NCBI GenBank assembly: GCA_938041725.1
Contig: CALISX010000034.1
Location: 1-6,476 of the forward strand
Reading direction: 5' to 3'
Origin: an uncultured Lachnoanaerobaculum sp.
Lineage (GTDB): Bacteria > Bacillota > Clostridia > Lachnospirales > Lachnospiraceae
Length of the DNA: 6,476 bases
Position numbers and translations under genes: made by a program. The notes under the pieces were generated by a model. The model did no database searches. It was not told where the DNA came from and was given only the letters and a program-made list of their open reading frames with translations. How positions within the stretch are numbered: the first letter of the stretch is position 1; each line of letters starts with the position of its first letter. Shown piece by piece: positions 5,805-6,476 of the stretch.

Positions 5805-6476
5805 CTAAAAGTCAATTTCTTTTTTTAAGTCCTCCATGGCCTTTTCCCATTTCTCCAGTACCTTGTCCTCAAACTGATCCTCCAAAGGCTGGTCAAAGGT
5901 TCCGATTTTGTCCTGATGCTCGATAAAGGCTCTGGCCGCATCTTCCATGGAATACTCCCAAACAAAATCCGGAAATTCCTTTTGGAATTTTTCCACAGAG
6001 AAATAAATATTGTGGATGGAGAGATCCTTTAAAATACTTTCCTCCACCTCTTTTCTCCCTAGGCTGTACATAAAATCCGTGGGGATATGCACAATTTTTA
6101 CGGGCTTGCCCAAAACCTTGGCAAAGGCCTGGATATATTCGTCCTGGGTATTGAAGCGGTTGTGTCCGCAGGTATAGTCCTGGCCTTTGCAGTTGTCATT
6201 TTCTGCTATGCGGGCAATCATCAAGCCCGTATTATAAGCTGATCCGGTTTGCAAAAGAGCATTCCCGTCCCCAGGCACATAAATGGGCTTTCCCTCCCGG
6301 ATCCTGGCCACAATGTACTTTCCCCGGTTTCTCTCAAATGCGGACAGAGCAAAGGTTTTTCCCATGGAATAGGCTGGCCGGGCAATGGTCAAAGAGGTTG
6401 GGCTGTTGGCAAATCCCTCCTTAAAAATTCTTTCACATTCCTTTTTGTTGGAAGCATACAGGCAGTTGGGCTCCCC
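5805..6476 (-). CDS. NAD-dependent epimerase/dehydratase (extended SDR family), C-terminal part, cut by right edge
   Basis: The frame is open from the last base of the window, giving 223 residues to a TAG stop. The translation begins GEPNCLYASNKKE, in which YASNK (7-11) is the Tyr-xxx-Lys catalytic pair of SDR enzymes. LTIARPAYSMG (29-39) corresponds to the strand after the active-site helix ('tiaRpaytyG' in relatives). YVPGDGNALLQTGSAYNTG (66-84) and a later sugar-binding region match NAD-dependent epimerase/dehydratases that act on sugars or nucleotide sugars. The missing N-terminal part, about 120 residues, should hold the GxxGxxG NAD site. A TTG at 6392-6390 could be mistaken for a start but lies after the catalytic motif. 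The acidic and charged tail (about 190-223) is probably a peripheral helix. It stands 70 bases upstream of the aminotransferase and probably belongs to the same transcript. Confidence 0.85.
   Translation of the reverse strand, partial: GEPNCLYASNKKECERIFKEGFANSPTSLTIARPAYSMGKTFALSAFERNRGKYIVARIREGKPIYVPGDGNALLQTGSAYNTGLMIARIAENDNCKGQDYTCGHNRFNTQDEYIQAFAKVLGKPVKIVHIPTDFMYSLGRKEVEESILKDLSIHNIYFSVEKFQKEFPDFVWEYSMEDAARAFIEHQDKIGTFDQPLEDQFEDKVLEKWEKAMEDLKKEIDF

Noticed and set aside
5805..6392. A complete 195-residue gene starting at TTG 6392
   Set aside because: The frame continues upstream to the window edge and contains the SDR catalytic YASNK motif before that TTG, so the gene is a fragment of a longer one.

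Overview
The window carries one long block of genes on the minus strand, so everything is transcribed from high to low coordinates. It suggests a Gram-positive anaerobe of the Clostridia, most likely Lachnospiraceae-like. The grounds are strong AGGAGG-type ribosome binding sites before nearly every gene, a lipoprotein sugar-binding protein with a Gly/Ser/Ala-rich linker, a carbohydrate ABC system with no ATPase beside it, and a PadR regulator of the type common in these bacteria. The genus cannot be fixed from sequence alone.

Layout in transcription order: (1) the C-terminal 223 residues of an NAD-dependent epimerase/dehydratase of the extended SDR family, with its 5' end beyond the right edge (5805-6476); (2) a 70-nt gap holding an imperfect hairpin; (3) a class-III PLP aminotransferase (4391-5734); (4) a zinc-dependent medium-chain dehydrogenase that appears to lack the structural-zinc lobe (3434-4375); (5) a solute-binding lipoprotein (2061-3422); (6) and (7) two carbohydrate ABC permeases, MalF/UgpA-like (1153-2043) and MalG/UgpE-like (296-1144); (8) a rho-independent terminator (235-261). 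From the aminotransferase onward the gaps are 8 to 17 nt, and two stop codons merge with the next ribosome binding site, so this is clearly one operon.

A second unit starts directly after the terminator on the same strand. It has a near-consensus sigma-A promoter (TTGACA, 17 nt, TATATT) embedded in a perfect 18-bp inverted repeat with a 12-nt centre. It leads to the first 35 codons of a PadR-family repressor cut by the left edge. The arrangement looks like a self-repressing padR promoter.

Together the large operon reads as an uptake-and-catabolism cassette. The ABC system would import a carbohydrate-like compound, and a dehydrogenase, an aminotransferase and an SDR epimerase would interconvert hydroxyl, keto/aldehyde and amino groups. 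An amino sugar, amino polyol or sugar acid is a plausible substrate, but none can be named from the sequence. The operon promoter is not in the window.
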